Assembly (NCBI GenBank): GCA_965240325.2
Contig: OZ251242.1
Coordinates: forward strand, 1,302,001-1,366,000
Direction of reading: 5' to 3'
Length of the DNA: 64,000 nt
Source of the DNA: Rebecca billardiae RCC1528
Lineage: Eukaryota; Haptophyta
Position numbers and translations under genes: made by a program. How positions within the stretch are numbered: the stretch's first letter is position 1; every line of letters begins with the position of its first letter. The notes under the pieces were generated by a model. That model was given only the letters and a program-made list of their open reading frames with translations. It ran no database searches and had not been told where the DNA came from. Below are positions 20,012 to 30,670 of the stretch, one piece after another.

Positions 20012-21772
20012 CCAGCGCGCGGTGCCGCCTTTCAGCCACTGGGCGCAGGAATTTCGGGTGGGGATTTTCTTTTCCGAATATGTTGGTGATGCCGTCAGAG
20101 CACCACCAACCTCTGCCGCTGGCGGCTGCGCTGACAGCGCGCTGGGCGGCGCTGGAGGGGCGAGATGGGCGCCGACTGCGCGCCCTCCTGCGGTAGTTGC
20201 GTGCCCGCGAAGGCGGTGCGCGTGGTTGAGCGCGGCTGAAGAGCAGCCATTTGCGTCGTTCTACCGCTCGCCGTTCGGAATCACTGCATCCGCCGCGCCT
20301 CAGGCCATCGCGTGCGCCGCACCAACAAGGAAGTTGTGTGCATTCCTCGGCTGACTGCACGCGTGCCGCGAGCAGCGGCGTCGGCGTCCGGCACTTGGTT
20401 GCACCGGGCAATGTCCAGGTAGTTTATGCACGCGGCATCGCTCGTCACAGTACGCTGCCTGGCATACGCATCTGCACGGGTCACACAGCCGTCAAAAGGC
20501 ATGATCGAGCATCACGCAGCGGTTGGCATCGACCTACGGCGAGGGTCATGTGAGCATGCAAAGCACGGACATGCGCCCTTCTGGATAGTGATGTAGTGAG
20601 CATATTCCCGCGTGAAAGGAGCGCGCGCCATTCAGGCACCGGAAGCGGCGTCGGGGCTGGATGCTCACGTCTTAGGCAGGCTGATGCTGCCTTCCGGCTG
20701 CACGGGTGCGTCTATCAAGGCTGACCGTGTGTGCACGATGCGCACCGTCAAGTTCGACACGAACGTCCAGACGTGAGCTACTGCTTGACAAGGTAGTATA
20801 CACACATTCATACACGCGCCGTGTCATCCGAGGAGGCACATACACGCAGGCCATCATGGGCCTCGTTCAGGTATATTCTGCATCAGCACGCATGCATGCA
20901 CGTACTAGCTCGGGCCAAGATTGACGTCGGAGCACGAGTCAGGGAGTTCAATGCCGGGGCAGAGCTGGACAGCGGTCACGTGTGTGGCCACTCCGCGCGA
21001 GCGCACATGCTCCGCGTCACCGCATATCAGCATGGCGTGCGCTGCAACGTCATCGTCGGGCCAGAGCGCTTGTTCGACCAATCGGCTCGTATGAATGATG
21101 CAATCAGCACACCTGAACGCAGCTGTTCGGACCCGCGCTCATGCGCGGCGGCGCAAGGTAGCGCAGTGCGTACAGCGTAGGCCTCGCCGCGCGGAAGCGC
21201 ATGCTCCGTGTGTGTCTCGCCTCGCATGGCGCACGCGGGCGAGGCTGGCCGTGTGGCGGTGTGCACAGACAAGTGCTGGCCCGAGGCAAGTACAGCCGAA
21301 TGCGATGCGCGGCGCGAAGCGGCGAATGGCACTTCAGCACGACTGCCCAGCCTAGCTCGCCGGCTCTGCGCTCGCGGGATCGTCCACACGCACGGGAGCG
21401 CGGCGCCGTCGCCCGCTCGCCCGAGACGCGCGCGTCCGCCGCGCAGCGCGCGGCTGAATAAATGCAAGGCGGAAATAAAAAGCGCGCCGATTTTCTGATT
21501 TCTCCGACCCTGGGTGCCGTGTCCCCAGTGGGACGGCCCGAACTGCGAACACGGAAAACTTCAAAACCGAGCTCTCATCAGATCGTCAGCGCAGCTCGCT
21601 GCCCGAACAGGGGGCCTCGTCCGGGACTCTCCACTTGTGAAACATGAGTACAGGAGGCTTCGGCAGCTACCCGCGGAATTGAGAATGAATATAGGCAGAA
21701 TCCGCGCCGAATCTTGACCTTCGCGCCGAGCATGGGCGCATGGCGGCGGCCGAGCCTCGACGCTTGCACCCG
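20012..21772. other. Intergenic ~1.76 kb, no gene recognised
   Basis: Only short motif-less frames were seen on both strands. No strong repeats were noticed. Confidence 0.4.
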
Positions 21773-23575
21773 TCAGTCCACCTTGAGCGCGTCCTGCGCG
21801 GCATCCGACGCCTCTGTCGACGCCTCTGACGGGCCCTCCGACGGCCGGCGCAGCACACCCATGCGCTGCGCGCCGCGCAGCCGGGCCCAGGACCTCTTGC
21901 TCGCGGACAGCTCGATGTACGACTCGGGGTGGCGCACGGGCGACAGGGACGAGAGGAAGTCCGTCGACACGCCGCGCACCTGCGGCGCGGTCGTCGCGAA
22001 AAGCGGCGGCGCGCGCGTCGGCGGCGCGCAGTGCGGCGCGCGCGCGGGGGTGCGGTGGGGATGCGCCCCGCCGAGCAGCGCACGACCGCACGGGCTCTCG
22101 CGCGCGACCAGCACGGCTGCACGCACCATCTTCTGCTCCGCCTTCGTCGTGGGCGCCTTCATCGCGATGAACTTTACAAACTGCGAGCGGTGGCGCCGCG
22201 CGCGCGCGCGCGGGGGCAGCTGTCAGCCGCGCGCGCGCGGGGCCGCGAGCCGCCGCGTGGCGCTGACGCCGCGCAACGCGCCTTGGACGAGCAGTCGAGG
22301 ATGAAGAGAATGTTGAGCAGGCTCATGAAGCCGATGCCGACCGCGCCGCCCACCAGCATGCGCGTGTCGCCCTGCGCGCGGAAGTGGTGCAGCAGCTTGG
22401 CGCCCACGAAGACGTAGCTGCGCGCGCGTCCACGGGAGGGCACGGGGGGCTCGGGCGGCGCGGGCGGGCGCGACGCACGACGGCCCGCCTGGCGCGCCGC
22501 AGCGGCCAGGTGGGCCGTCGTGCGCCCGATGTGCGGTGCGCGCACCGCACACCGGGCGCACGCTACACGCTCGGCGTGCAGAAGGCTGCGGCGCGCGCAC
22601 CGCAGCCCGCGGCTGTAGCCCATGGTCAGCATGACGAGCGTCACTGTCGCTTTCATCTGCGCAAGGCCGCCGCGCGTGCCGATGTCGAGCGTGTAGCCGT
22701 AGTTCTGCGCCATCAGCGCGACGCACGCGGCGAACTGCAGCAGGAAGATGCCCTCGTGGTACCAGTACAAAGACGGGTACGCCATATTCATCGGGATCAC
22801 CTGCGGCGCACACGGCACGCGCGCGCGCCCCAGGCCGGGCGCGGGCCAGGCGGGGCTGAGGGGCGCCGCGCGCGCGCGCGCCGCGCGCGTGCACATGCGG
22901 GCGCGCGGCGGCGGCGGCGGCGAGGAGCGCGCGCGCGCATGGCACGGCGTGGCGCGGCGCGCGCCATGGACAGGCCCATCGTGTGGTGGATGCCGAGGAT
23001 CACCAGCAGCGCGGTCGGGTTGTTCCGCGCGCCTTCCTTGGTGCAGCACACTTGGAACAGCCGGCTCAGGATGTCCTGCAGCTCCCAGCCCGCCTCGCAC
23101 AGCGCGCCGTGGCAGGCGAGGGCCGTGGCGACGTGCGCCGGCACGCCGAGCGCCGGCACGAGCGCGGGCACGCAGAGCAACCCGCCCACGCCGTGCTGCA
23201 CCATGATCGCGAGGAAGAGGCATGCGAATTCGTACGCCGTCTCCGTGTCGAAGTCGATGAAGAACGAGCTCTTGACTGCGAGCGCGGGGCGGACGGGCTC
23301 GAGTGATGGCGCGTGCGCGCGCCGATGGGCACGCGGCGCAGATGCGTGGCGCGCCTCTGCGCGCACGAGCAGCGCGCACGCGCGCGCGCACAGGTCTTCC
23401 TCGAGAGGGCGGCAAACTGGTGCCGGTACGGCTTGGAGTCGATGTATCGCTGGGCGACGTGCTGGCCGAACCAGGGCATGAAGAAGAACCAGAAGGCCGC
23501 CTGCATGCTCACGAGGCATAGCTGCACCTCCAGCCGCGGCGACGCCATGAGCAGGTCGGAGAGCGTGATCGCCAT
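21773..23575 (-). CDS. Polytopic membrane protein, TLC-like (tentative), five exons
   Basis: Exons 23575-23392, 23275-22965, 22800-22601, 22417-22282 and 22180-21773 join in frame to 412 aa. Introns are 116, 164, 183 and 101 bp. Introns 1 and 3 are GT-AG. Introns 2 and 4 fit only GC-AG donors (ATG|GCGCGC and AAG|GCGCGT). The protein has a hydrophobic N-terminus (FWFFFMPWFGQHV), several further membrane segments (ACLFLAIMVQHGVGGLLCVP; IFLLQFAACVALMAQ; LVGGAVGIGFMSLLNILFIL) and an HH pair in LLVILGIHHTMGLSM. The cytosolic C-terminus is Ser/Ala/Pro-rich. The membrane-embedded HH and the helix layout are reminiscent of TRAM-LAG1-CLN8 proteins, but similarity is not certain and the function is not assigned. 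Confidence 0.72.
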
Positions 23576-24610
23576 ATCGCCCCTACCCGAGTTCTCAAAA
23601 CGAGACCCCGCCGCTGCGCCACCCGTCCGCCCGGGCAGGGGCCAGGTCTGGAGGCTATTACAGGTGCACTTTTGAATACGTATTCAATATGGCGTTCACA
23701 CATTCTGCCCTCGAATTCTGAGAGCGTCTCGCGTACTTCGTATTATTAATAGTCGCCGACGAGTGCGCCCTCGCGGCCTCCTTCTACGTTCACTGGCCTG
23801 GCTGGCCTGCCAGCCCGCCATCACGTCGAGGCGCACCGTGTCGCAATACAGTAAACAGCGGGGGCCTAGCGGCCTTTTCCCGGTGGGGCTGGTCGAACAC
23901 AGCGCGTCTAGGACGCGACCCGGAGAAGCTTGCCAGGGCCGGCAGACCCGACGACGATGAGACGAGTTGGCCGTTCAGCGCTGACTAACGGTATCATCCG
24001 AGCTGCCGCGTCTTCGCGCGTCGCGTGTGCGATTTAGCCATTAGCCAGGTGCGGCAGCGTGGCTCTCCCAGTTCTGCAAGGCCCACCGAGGCGCCAGCGA
24101 GGCGCGCGTCGATGCAGTCGATGCAGTCGTCGCTGCGCACGGCCGCTCGGGCACGGCTGCACGGCAACGGCACGCACCGATCACGCCGTGCGTGCGCGCG
24201 TCGGCCATCGACGCGTGGTAGTCGTGCAGCAACTGCAGTCCGCACGTCGTGCGCGCTGCTGCCGCCGGACGCCCAGATGGCGCGCGACCGCGTCGGTCGC
24301 GGCGGCCTCGCGCGCCGCGCGCGGTTCGGCTCGACGCGCGGCGTGACCCTCGCGGCGCTCCGCGTTGCGCGCCTCGTCCACGCCGTTCAGCGTGCTCGCC
24401 AGCCGCGCTGCGCGAGGCACGCGTCGAGCGCTGCCGGCGTCTCGCAGTTTGGGTGCGAGGCCGCGGGCGCGCGCGCGCCGGGGCGCGTGGCCTCGTGCGG
24501 TGCACGGCGAGGCGCGCCAGGTCCGTACCGTTACCGTATTGTATAGGCGGTATGAACTGGGTAAGGTGGTACCGCTAAGATCGCCGCCAGATTTGTGGGA
24601 ATCGCAACGA
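23576..24610. other. Intergenic, no gene recognised
   Basis: No supported gene. GC-rich frames around 24040-24540 have only Arg/Ala/Pro-biased composition. Confidence 0.4.
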
Positions 24611-24614
24611 CATC

Positions 24615-24765
24615 TCTATGCGGCGCGCGCAAAAACTATGCGGCGCGCGCAAAAATTAACCACATGCGCTTCGATTCCCGAGGCGTGCCCTAATTGGCGC
24701 AAAAATTAACCAAGTGCGTTCTCGATTCCCGAGGCGTGCCTACAAAAATTAACCAAGTGCGTGTA
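24615..24765 (+). repeat. Short direct repeats (~42-50 bp)
   Basis: GCGGCGCGCGCAAAAACTAT-type units are followed by three AAAAATTAACCA(C/A) units at about 24651, 24701 and 24743. The first two end in CGATTCCCGAGGCGTGCC. The TCGATTCCC phrase resembles a tRNA T-loop, but no cloverleaf can be built around it. Confidence 0.7.
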
Positions 24766-25051
24766 ATCAAAAAACGTTTGAGGCCCCATTCTTCGTATTC
24801 CTCCTCCGGTATTACTTGGGACAGCAGTACTATCTCGCCTGCCTGAGCTGTGTGCGTCTCTTATTCTTAGTAAACTGTAGGTGACACCCAATTAAAGGGG
24901 GTCGGAGCTGGGTCTCCCAGGGCTTTCTCACGAATTAAAATTGTTTAAAGCTGTGTTCACCAGAATAGGCAATAAGCTGGGGCGGCGCGGCGCGGCGGCT
25001 CGGCGCCGGCATCAGTGGCTGCGCCGGGCGAGAAGGCCAAAGCGGCACAGC

Positions 25052-26317
25052 TCACTGCGTCGGGCGCACGCCGAGCAGGCCCTTGCTCTCGAGGCCGCCG
25101 ACCTCCGCGTCACGCAGCGCGTTGGTCTGCGCCGCGGCGGCGGCCGCGGCGGCCGCGACCCGCGCCTGCTGCGCCGCGCGCACGTCCGTCGTGAGCCTGC
25201 CGACGAAGGCGACGAAGTGCTCGAGGTCGAGCGCGCCCGAGACGGGGTCCGCTGGCGCGCCTGCGGCGTCCCAGCGCGCGTTGAGCTCGTCCGCGCGCAG
25301 CTCGAGCCCGTACGCCCGCAGCCCCACGAGCAGCTCGTACAGCTCGATCGTCTGCGAGCGGTCCTTGTCGAGGAAGTGGAAGAGATACTCAGCGTCGCGC
25401 ACGAAGCGGTCGCCGAGGGCGGCGGCCCACTGCTGCACGGCGGTGGGCGTGTGCTTCTCGTCGGCGCGCACCTCCGCCTTCGCGTACGCGTACTGCGCGG
25501 ACACCGCGAGGTGCGTCGACCAGAGCACGAACGCGTCGTACAGGCAGTGCGCCACTATCGGGATGCCGAGGTTGCCGCCCGGCACGGCGGACAGCGCGCC
25601 AAACCAGAGGCCGCACGAGAGCTGCAGGCCGAGGGCGACGAGGTCGGAGCCGTCGATGCCGCGCTTCGCGAGCTTGAGCGGGTTGAGGTGCAGCGCCGCG
25701 AACAGCGCCGACGTCGCGCACAGCGCCGCCGCCGTGGGCGCGAGCCCGCCGCCGAGCTGGTCGGCGAGCGCCGGCAGCATCAGCCCTCGGAACGCCGTCT
25801 CCTCCACCAGGCCGACGACGGCGCCGAGGCCGAGGCAGACGGCGGCGGCGACGGCGGGCTCCTGTCGGAGCCCGAACATCTTGAGCGCGAGCACCTCCGT
25901 CGCCCACGTGATCGGGATCGTCCGCTCGTCCCGCGACGCGTCGACGGCGTTCGAGATTGCAATCAGAGGGAGCGCGCCGAGCACGCCGAGCGCGTACGTG
26001 GTGAGCTGGTTGAAGTCGCCGTGCTCGCCGAGCGCGGCCATGCCGCCGAGCAGCAGGGTTGGCACGGCGATGAGCGCCTGGTTCGCGAGCAGCAGCCCGA
26101 GCAGCCCGAGGTTGACCGCGGGCGCGCGCGGCTGCGGCCGCTCCATCGGCGAGGACACGGACGACAGCGCGCGCCCGCGCGGCGAGGCCGGCACAGCCGC
26201 CCGGGGCGCGACCGGCGGGGCGATGGCGGGCGTGCGCACGGCTCCGTGCGCGCCACCCACGGGCGGGCGGGCGACGAAGCTCGCGCCCAGCGCGACGAGG
26301 ACGGCGGCGGCGTGCAT
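25052..26317 (-). CDS. CPBP-family intramembrane metalloprotease with C-terminal EF-hand, likely plastid-targeted
   Basis: A single-exon 421-aa protein. The three CPBP (CAAX protease/Rce1-like, ABI) motifs are present in order: EETAFRGL near residue 170 (EExxxR), FAALH near 207 and HCLYD near 257. They lie within about six hydrophobic segments. The family cleaves peptide bonds inside membranes using a Glu/His-bound metal. After the protease domain, DKDRSQTIELYE near residues 313-325 is an EF-hand loop, followed by Ala-rich helix and a short tail. The N-terminus (MHAAAVLVALGASFVARPP) is hydrophobic and then Ala/Pro/Arg-rich, as in plastid bipartite leaders, though this is inference. The ATG at 26317 starts this leader. 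A calcium-binding tail on a CPBP protease is unusual. Confidence 0.85.
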   Translation of the reverse strand: MHAAAVLVALGASFVARPPVGGAHGAVRTPAIAPPVAPRAAVPASPRGRALSSVSSPMERPQPRAPAVNLGLLGLLLANQALIAVPTLLLGGMAALGEHGDFNQLTTYALGVLGALPLIAISNAVDASRDERTIPITWATEVLALKMFGLRQEPAVAAAVCLGLGAVVGLVEETAFRGLMLPALADQLGGGLAPTAAALCATSALFAALHLNPLKLAKRGIDGSDLVALGLQLSCGLWFGALSAVPGGNLGIPIVAHCLYDAFVLWSTHLAVSAQYAYAKAEVRADEKHTPTAVQQWAAALGDRFVRDAEYLFHFLDKDRSQTIELYELLVGLRAYGLELRADELNARWDAAGAPADPVSGALDLEHFVAFVGRLTTDVRAAQQARVAAAAAAAAAQTNALRDAEVGGLESKGLLGVRPTQ

Positions 26318-26513
26318 GGCGCGAGAGTGGGGGGGTGTGGACGGCTTGGCTGGGTGAGTCGGCCGATGAGGGCGCGAGTGGCTCCGCTCGCCGTGATTGG
26401 TCGAGCTGCACGGCTAACCACCCACGCCTTGAGTCCTGGCCTGACCTGCTGACCAATGAGCGGCCTCCGTTGGTCATCATCGTCACTACTGCTGCTAATA
26501 TCAACTGGCCCGG

Positions 26514-28847
26514 TCACCTCGGCGGTGAACTCGCCACACCGGCCGGCCTCAGCGGGCTCCCCCTGAGCGGCGCGGCGCCGGGCGTCGCTGTGAGCGATTC
26601 GCGTCCGCGCACCGAGCCGTGCCGGCTGCCGTGCCGGCTGCCATGTCGGCTGCCTTGCCGGCTGGCCGCGCGCGAGGACGCGCTCGAGGCGGGGCGGCTC
26701 CCCGCCGCGGCGGCCGCCGCGAGCGCGCTTGCGAGCTCAGTCGCGGGCGGGCGGTGCGCCGAGGGCGCGCGCTGCAGGATGCAGCTCGCCAGGTCGGACA
26801 TGCTGCCGCCGCCGCCGCTCGCAGACAGCCGCGCGGCGCTCCGCGTCGGCGAGAGCGGCGGCGGCGCTTCGGTCGGCGGCGGCGGGCCGGGCTCGCCGGC
26901 GCCGGCGCCCGGACCCCCACCAGCCTCTCCCGCGCGCACACCCCCGCCGCCCTGCGCCGCGCCGCCCTCGTCCGCCGCCGTCGGCTCGGCGCACACCGCC
27001 CGCACCACCGCCTCGACCCTCGGCAGCAGCTGCGCCGCGAGCGCCGACGGCTCGAGCACGAGCTGGCGGGTGCGCGGGTCGACGAGCGAGCCCGCCTCGC
27101 CCCTCGGGTCGGCCAGCCGCACCAGCGCCTCTGGAAACTCCTCGAGGGTGAGCTCGACGTCGGCGGCGTGCGCGCGCGCAGCGTTGGGCACGCCGAGCTC
27201 GGCGCCGAGCTCGGCCTCTGATTGGCTCAGCGCGAACGCCGCCTGCACCGTCGCCGCGCCCACCGGCGGGCGCAGCAGCCCGTGCGCATCGAGCAGCGCC
27301 ACCCACTGCTTGAAGCCGAGCACGCGAGGCGCGCGGCCGCTCAGCGTGGGCGCGTGCGCGGCCGAGCGCGCCGGCACGGAGAATTGGTTCCACGCGCGGC
27401 GCAGCCCGCGTGCGTGCAGGTCAAAGAGTGAGCGCACGGCCTTCTCGCGCGAGACCGCGCGCAGCAGCTTCGGGTCGTCGCGCTTGGCGGAGGGCAGCAC
27501 GTGCGCGTTCAGGGTGCGCTCGAGCGCGGCCGAGGGCGAGAGGCGGAGGGCGGCGCAGCGGCGCACTGCGATGGCGAGGAGGAGGGAGGCAAACTCGGCG
27601 AGGTTGAGCCCGGCCTCCGCGCCGGCCGAGTGCGCCGGCTGCCCCTGCCCCGAGCGCCACGACGCGGGCTGCCCGCCGCCGCCGTCGTGCGGCGCCGGCG
27701 GCTGCTGCGGCTGCTGCGGCTGCTGCTGCGTCTGCTGCGTCTGCTGCGTCTGCTGCTGCGGCTGCGTCTGCTGCGTCTGCTGCGTCTGCTGCGTCTGCTG
27801 CGTCTGCTGCGGCTGCTGCTGCGCGAGCGCCGCGCCATACAGTCGGCCCAGCTCGTCCGGCGTGAAGGCGCGGTTGTGCAGCCGGCAGTCGGCGGCGAGG
27901 CGGCGCAGCTCGGGCAGCTCGAGCAGGAAGAGGTCGTCCCCCGAGCCCGCCAGCCCCTCCGCGCCCTCGCCCCACGCCTCGGCGCCACCGCCCGAGCGCG
28001 CGTAGAACGCGTGGATCAAACGCAGCGCGCCAAAGCGCGGCGCCAACACGTCTCGGATCAGCCGCGCCTCTGCGCGCGCGTCGGGGGCGGCGCGCACGGC
28101 CTCGTGGTTGCCGAGGCCACGGCAGAACGCGTCGAGCGACGCGTCCTCCTCCGCCGCGCCGCCGCCCCGCTGCGCCGCGTCGCGCTCGATCGTCCACGCG
28201 CGCCGCGGGCCGATGCGCGTCTGCGCCATCGCCGAGCGGAGCCCGCGCTCGAGGCGGCGGCTGCCCGGGTCGTGCACGAGGCCGCCGATGAAGGCCTCGC
28301 CCGCGGCGGTGTACAGGCGCGAGTCGAGGGCGAGCTCGCCGCGCCGCACCGCCTCGCGCGTCACGCCCGCGCGCGGCTGCAGCCGCGCGACGGGCGGCGC
28401 GGTGCGCGGGCGCGCGCGCGGCTGCGCCATCCCCACCACCTTGGTGCGCCCCTCGCGCATCGCGAGGCCCGAGGCGGTGCAGCCGACGGGCGTCCACGCG
28501 GCGATCAGCTCGGCGGAGACGCGCTCGCGTACGCCGTCAGACGGCTGCAGCACGTCCAGCGACGCGCGCAGCGCGGCGTGGTACTGCGCGCCGCTCGGCG
28601 CGCAGCCGCCCGCCGCCGCCGCCGCCAGCCGCTCGCGCGCCGCCGCCGCGGCGCGCGCGCGCGGGTGGTCGGCGGGCAGCGACGCGACGGGCGGCGCGGT
28701 GGCGGGCGGCAACGGCCGCGGCGCCGCCGCCACCGGCGCGAGCATCCGGACGCGGTGCTCGCCGCCCGGCCCCGACGCCGGCCGCTCGGCGCAACAGCTC
28801 GACGGCCTGCTCGCCGCCATGAGCGCGCGATGAGAATGTCGTTTCAA
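26514..28847 (-). CDS. Large low-complexity protein with polyQ tract, unknown function
   Basis: A single open frame of 777 aa. The N-terminal half has conserved-looking helical stretches (SLDVLQPSDGVRERVSAELI; DDLFLLELPELRRLAADCRL; AFTPDELGRLYG). A Gln-rich tract of QQP/QQT triplets follows near residues 339-380, and then a second helical region (FASLLLAIAVRRC; VLGFKQWVALLDAHGLL). The tail is Pro/Gly/Ser-rich with tandem SRHG repeats near the C-terminus. The helical pieces loosely recall EF-hand-like calmodulin folds in flagellar proteins, but no complete Ca-binding loop is present. The first ATG is 28847; 28820 (MAASRP) is an equally good start. It ends 197 bp before the start of the CPBP gene, on the same strand. 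Confidence 0.6.
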   Translation of the reverse strand: MKRHSHRALMAASRPSSCCAERPASGPGGEHRVRMLAPVAAAPRPLPPATAPPVASLPADHPRARAAAAARERLAAAAAGGCAPSGAQYHAALRASLDVLQPSDGVRERVSAELIAAWTPVGCTASGLAMREGRTKVVGMAQPRARPRTAPPVARLQPRAGVTREAVRRGELALDSRLYTAAGEAFIGGLVHDPGSRRLERGLRSAMAQTRIGPRRAWTIERDAAQRGGGAAEEDASLDAFCRGLGNHEAVRAAPDARAEARLIRDVLAPRFGALRLIHAFYARSGGGAEAWGEGAEGLAGSGDDLFLLELPELRRLAADCRLHNRAFTPDELGRLYGAALAQQQPQQTQQTQQTQQTQQTQPQQQTQQTQQTQQQPQQPQQPPAPHDGGGGQPASWRSGQGQPAHSAGAEAGLNLAEFASLLLAIAVRRCAALRLSPSAALERTLNAHVLPSAKRDDPKLLRAVSREKAVRSLFDLHARGLRRAWNQFSVPARSAAHAPTLSGRAPRVLGFKQWVALLDAHGLLRPPVGAATVQAAFALSQSEAELGAELGVPNAARAHAADVELTLEEFPEALVRLADPRGEAGSLVDPRTRQLVLEPSALAAQLLPRVEAVVRAVCAEPTAADEGGAAQGGGGVRAGEAGGGPGAGAGEPGPPPPTEAPPPLSPTRSAARLSASGGGGSMSDLASCILQRAPSAHRPPATELASALAAAAAAGSRPASSASSRAASRQGSRHGSRHGSRHGSVRGRESLTATPGAAPLRGSPLRPAGVASSPPR

Positions 28848-29167
28848 AAAGACGGGCGTCCGGCGCGCTCGGCCCGCGGCTGTACAGTTTACTATGATTT
28901 AGCGCAGTCGAACTGAAATGAGCACACTCCGCCTACAGTTTACTATGTTTTAACGTGCACGCTACAGTAACTCAATAAGCCGGGCCCTTGCCTCACTGAG
29001 CAGCTCAACAATAATGTCAATGAGCAGCCGCCGTAGCTACAGAGGCCACTACTCGAGCGACTTCGTGTCAGGCGAGGCAGCTAACTGCTAAGCCAGTAAA
29101 GCCGCGTCACACACTCGCCCAGCCCGTTGCCCGGCTCCACGGGGCAGCTAGGCTTGTTATGACACTT
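28848..29167. other. Short intergenic stretch with a repeated TACAGTTTACTATG
   Basis: TACAGTTTACTATG occurs at about 28883 and 28932, just upstream of the polyQ gene. The inverse (TAGTAAACTGTAGG) is at about 24867. No gene is seen. It could be part of a promoter, but nothing proves it. Confidence 0.3.
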
Positions 29168-30670
29168 TCATTTGCACGGGCCGATGCCCGATGCACCCTC
29201 CACGACGATAGGGTGGATATCGCGAGAGGCGCACGACACTCGGTGGTGAAATGGAAAGTGCCCTGCTCCGCCGGCTCCGGACTCCCAGTGCGCCGACTTG
29301 AGCGCGTAGAGCTCCTTGCACCGACCCGGGCGGTCGAACTCGATGCTGAGCACGGACCGTGCGCGCGTGCCGTTCAGATTCGGCCCGTGGATCGCGTTCG
29401 TGTCGAAGAGGTACAGCGAGCCGAGCCGGCCGTGCATCGAGACGACCTGGTGCTGCGTGCGCACCCACCTCTCGTCGAAGCGCGAGTCGAACTGCACGCC
29501 GTCGTCGACCGAGTAGTACACCGCGCGGTGCGTGCCGTTGGTGACGAGCGTTGGGCGGCCGTGCGTCTCGTCCACGTCGTGCAGCAGGAGGAAGAGCTTG
29601 AGCCGCCGCCCCACGCGGTCGTGGTGCCACAGGTCGTTTTCGTAAGGCCACACCTGTTCGCGGAATCGGCGGATCGTCGCGCCGTATGTGCACACCGCCG
29701 GCGGCGGGGCTGGGCCGGGCGCGCCCGAGCTCGTGTGGCGACGCGCTGCGGCCGCACGTGCCGGGTGCATGTACGCCCCCACCGCGCGCGCGAGAGCCTC
29801 GTCCCGCACGAGAGGGCGCAGGAGGGCGGCCAGCTCCTCGTCCCACGCGCCGATCACGTGGCCGCTTCGATACGCGTTTTTGTTGTGGCTCTGCAGCCAG
29901 CTCTCTCGCACGTCGAGCGCGTCCATCGCCACACGCGCGATCCGCTCCGCGTCGAGGCCGGGCCAGGACTCGAAGCGCACGAAGCCGTCGCGCGAGAGCC
30001 GCGCGTACATCTCCGCGGCGCGCCGCCCGACACCATCGGCGTCGCTGCCGAGCGCGTCCGCCAGCAGCGCCGCCGGCGCGTGCCGCTGCGGCACGTCCAG
30101 CTCCCAGAAGGCGCGCGCGAGGCGCAGGTTGCGCTCCTCCGCACGGGCGAGATGCAAGCTGCGTTCGGACGGATGCGTGGCCCGTGGCAGCCCGGCCATC
30201 GACGGCATCGCGCCGGTGTGCAGCTGCACCACCTTCACGAATGCCTGCTGCAGCGCCTGCTGCAGCGCGGAGCTGGACGTCCTCGGGTCTGCATCTCGCG
30301 TGAGCGCGGGCGTCAGCATGGCGGTCGGATCGTAGCTGACGGCGCCCAGCGAGAGTCCCGCGACGATCGCCACGCGCAGCTGCTGCGCAGACGTTGCTGA
30401 TCCCCGCAGCCGCTCGCAGAAGCCCTTCCGACGATGCTTGTACACGTCGTGCATGATCACGGCGGACGGCTGCCGCTTGAGGACCCTGGGCTTGGTGGAC
30501 TTGAGACGGGCGGTGCCGTTGGCGACTTCTATGACCGGCAACGCGTGGATCGTCTCGAAAGCGCGCGCGTTGGCTGGCGTAAACGGCATGGGAACGCCTC
30601 GCAGGCTCGTTTGAGCAGGAGCGCACGCGTCGACCGCGTTAGTGACGGGTGGGGCCATGCTGGCCGGCAA
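29168..30670 (-). CDS. 2OG-Fe(II) dioxygenase, phytanoyl-CoA dioxygenase (PhyH)-like
   Basis: An intronless 500-aa protein. The C-terminal half shows the double-stranded beta-helix features of PhyH-type enzymes: the iron ligands H349-x-D351 in LWHHDRVGRR, then LKLFLLLHDVDETHGRPTLV (the usual GxxxxxPGSH-like turn region). The distal histidine is H428 in LYLFDTNAIHGPN. A following Arg in RARSVLSIEF would be the 2-oxoglutarate carboxylate ligand. The family hydroxylates small molecules or lipids using Fe(II), O2 and 2-oxoglutarate; the substrate here is unknown. The first 200 residues are a separate N-terminal region with basic patches and no recognised domain. ATG 30670 is the first in frame; MPFTPANARAF at residue 28 is an alternative. 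Confidence 0.82.
   Translation of the reverse strand: MPASMAPPVTNAVDACAPAQTSLRGVPMPFTPANARAFETIHALPVIEVANGTARLKSTKPRVLKRQPSAVIMHDVYKHRRKGFCERLRGSATSAQQLRVAIVAGLSLGAVSYDPTAMLTPALTRDADPRTSSSALQQALQQAFVKVVQLHTGAMPSMAGLPRATHPSERSLHLARAEERNLRLARAFWELDVPQRHAPAALLADALGSDADGVGRRAAEMYARLSRDGFVRFESWPGLDAERIARVAMDALDVRESWLQSHNKNAYRSGHVIGAWDEELAALLRPLVRDEALARAVGAYMHPARAAAARRHTSSGAPGPAPPPAVCTYGATIRRFREQVWPYENDLWHHDRVGRRLKLFLLLHDVDETHGRPTLVTNGTHRAVYYSVDDGVQFDSRFDERWVRTQHQVVSMHGRLGSLYLFDTNAIHGPNLNGTRARSVLSIEFDRPGRCKELYALKSAHWESGAGGAGHFPFHHRVSCASRDIHPIVVEGASGIGPCK

Noticed and set aside
17340-20411. 1023-aa minus-strand frame over the EF-hand gene
   Set aside because: Arg/Ala/Pro-biased translation in another frame of the EF-hand exon, without any motif; a composition artefact.
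24640-24765. tRNA gene suggested by TCGATTCCC
   Set aside because: The phrase is part of a short direct repeat; no acceptor stem, D-arm or anticodon arm can be formed.
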